From Candidatus Woesearchaeota archaeon (GTDB lineage Archaea > Nanobdellota > Nanobdellia > Woesearchaeales > ARS49), in NCBI GenBank assembly GCA_003599055.1, contig QZIM01000016.1:1-48499 (forward strand): DNA of 48,499 bases, given 5' to 3'. Under the pieces are notes generated by a model. That model saw only the letters and a list, made by a program, of their open reading frames with translations, was not told the origin of the DNA and did not search any database. How positions within the stretch are numbered: the first letter of the stretch is position 1; each line of letters starts with the position of its first letter. Shown here one piece after another: positions 47,828-48,499 of this stretch. A program made the translations under genes and the position numbers.

Positions 47828-48100
47828 TCACTTCTCCCTGAATAAATAAATGTTGTCGTGGTGGTCGTAATAACGGAAGAGAATGGTATCTTCGTTTTTG
47901 GTGAACAAAAGGACGAAGCTTGAGTTAATGTGGACGCGTTTGTATTTGTTGAGCGGCGCGCGGAGGTTTTTGTAGTGGTCAAGGTTGGGTGAGTTGGTGA
48001 TTTCTTCGATTTTTTTGAGGATTGATTCAAACTGTGTTTTGTCGCGTTTGGAGATTTTTGCAAGTGTTTTGTCAAGGTCGGGATGGATTTCAAATCTCAT
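47828..48100 (-). CDS. RelE/ParE-type toxin
   Basis: A 90-residue protein, MRFEIHPDLDKTLAKISKRD at the start, with ILKKIEEITNSPNLDHYKNL, LRAPLNKYKRVHINSSFVLL and FRYYDHHDNIYL, the usual RelE-superfamily fold. Such toxins cleave ribosome-bound mRNA or inhibit gyrase. The antitoxin precedes it and overlaps by 4 bp (ATGA). Confidence 0.85.
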   Translation of the reverse strand: MRFEIHPDLDKTLAKISKRDKTQFESILKKIEEITNSPNLDHYKNLRAPLNKYKRVHINSSFVLLFTKNEDTILFRYYDHHDNIYLFREK

Positions 48101-48330
48101 TCGTGCCTTTTACGGAGCCCTTCGATGGATGAAAAATGAATTCCTTTTTGGTGTTCTGTTGATTGGATTTTTTGGACGAATTCCGGACGGAGTTCTGGTT
48201 CCATGTGTTCTTCGCGAAATGTTTTAACGACAAGGGTGATTGCTTGGGCTTTGTTTTTGAGGTTGTGCTGTGCCTTGATGATGTTGAGCGTTTGGTTGAT
48301 GTCGTTTGGGAGGTCAAGGAGTGCTTTCAT
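48097..48330 (-). CDS. DUF2683-type antitoxin
   Basis: A 77-residue protein. The N-terminal half (MKALLDLPNDINQTLNIIKA ... AQAITLVVKTF) resembles a short DNA-binding or dimerisation module; the C-terminal part RPEFVQKIQSTEHQKG binds toxin in related pairs. It fits DUF2683 antitoxins that accompany RelE in DPANN and other archaea. AGGTGA lies 4-5 nt upstream. The promoter region contains the direct repeat TTGTTAATA (48349-48357 and 48369-48377), a candidate operator for autoregulation. Confidence 0.8.
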   Translation of the reverse strand: MKALLDLPNDINQTLNIIKAQHNLKNKAQAITLVVKTFREEHMEPELRPEFVQKIQSTEHQKGIHFSSIEGLRKRHE

Positions 48331-48348
48331 GGGTCACCTATTAATGGT

Positions 48349-48380
48349 TGTTAATAACTATATATTCTTGTTAATATTTA
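48349..48380 (-). promoter_or_regulatory. Candidate operator/promoter of the toxin-antitoxin pair
   Basis: TTGTTAATA occurs twice about 20 bp apart, and AATATATAG gives a TATA box about 26-30 nt before the antitoxin ATG. This layout suits repression by the antitoxin. Confidence 0.45.
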
Positions 48381-48429
48381 ATGGTTTCGATTAGAAAATG
48401 ACCACTTTTTAGTGACTACATATCGAAAG

Positions 48430-48440
48430 GTTTTTATAGT
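48430..48440 (+). promoter_or_regulatory. TATA box for the gene cut by the window end
   Basis: GTTTTTATAGT lies about 28 nt before the ATG at 48464. Confidence 0.5.
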
Positions 48441-48463
48441 GTGGTGTGTTGTTTTTGGGTTGT

Positions 48464-48499
48464 ATGGATAGGTCTTTGCGTGAGCTTGAACGCCGCTTG
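48464..48499 (+). CDS. Start of a further gene, 3' partial
   Basis: Twelve codons are visible (MDRSLRELERRL) before the window ends. The TATA box at the right distance and the open frame are the only support. The product cannot be named. Confidence 0.5.
   Translation, partial: MDRSLRELERRL

Overview
The window reads as one end of a contig from an archaeal genome, most likely a small-genome DPANN-type archaeon (Woesearchaeota/Pacearchaeota-like; this placement is inference). The archaeal calls rest on topoisomerase VI A and B, archaeal-type DnaG primase, ABCE1/Rli1, archaeal leucyl-tRNA synthetase, RIO1 kinase, a Pno1-like KH protein, a presenilin-type intramembrane protease, a HerA-like ATPase, an SRP (7S) RNA gene, an intron-containing tRNA, and TATA boxes about 26 nt upstream of many start codons. 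The first 11 bases match the 3' end of a common Illumina adapter, so the sequence starts at a contig end and the first gene is cut.

Layout. 1-5278: a cut secreted alpha/beta hydrolase, an M50-type membrane protease, a DHH-like phosphoesterase, two related membrane-anchored proteins and a 52-residue zinc-ribbon-like protein. 5285-5387: tRNA-Thr(UGU) with a 30-nt intron. 5388-about 14460: an accessory island of foreign composition with a tyrosine recombinase and a DISARM-like defence cluster (PLD nuclease drmC, DUF1998 drmB, helicase drmA, cytosine-5 methyltransferase, Vsr endonuclease). A divergent 272-residue protein in the cluster looks like a CARF-type Rossmann domain fused to a winged helix, and is the best candidate for something undescribed.

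14640-18814: FAD oxidoreductase, TauD-like dioxygenase, an S74-chaperone surface protein and a cupredoxin membrane protein. 18895-24504: pyrD-pyrC pyrimidine genes, ABCE1 and an HExxH peptidase. 24494-26119: TrmI-like tRNA methyltransferase, DoxX protein, and tRNA-Cys with a 48-bp duplication of its 3' half. 26210-31316: leucyl-tRNA synthetase, SDR enzyme, a 27-residue ORF, nitrilase-family amidase and SRP RNA. 31568-37363: small unknown proteins, a degenerate metallo-beta-lactamase-like protein, presenilin-type protease, COG1325 RNA-binding protein, lipoprotein, HerA-like ATPase and a DUF488 protein. 37418-45175: DnaG, a candidate structured RNA, a sugar-nucleotide epimerase, a lipoprotein, RIO1, and a translationally coupled KH-topoVI B-topoVI A operon. 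45249-48499: unknown small genes, tRNA-Arg(UCU), an SFM1-like SPOUT methyltransferase behind a HicB-like protein, a RelE-type toxin with a DUF2683 antitoxin, and the start of a further gene.

Outside the island the + strand is G/T-rich whichever strand carries the gene. The island lacks this skew and locally reverses it, which supports recent acquisition. Gene starts below were often moved from the longest frame to a start that fits a TATA box or a Shine-Dalgarno sequence; each entry gives the reason.
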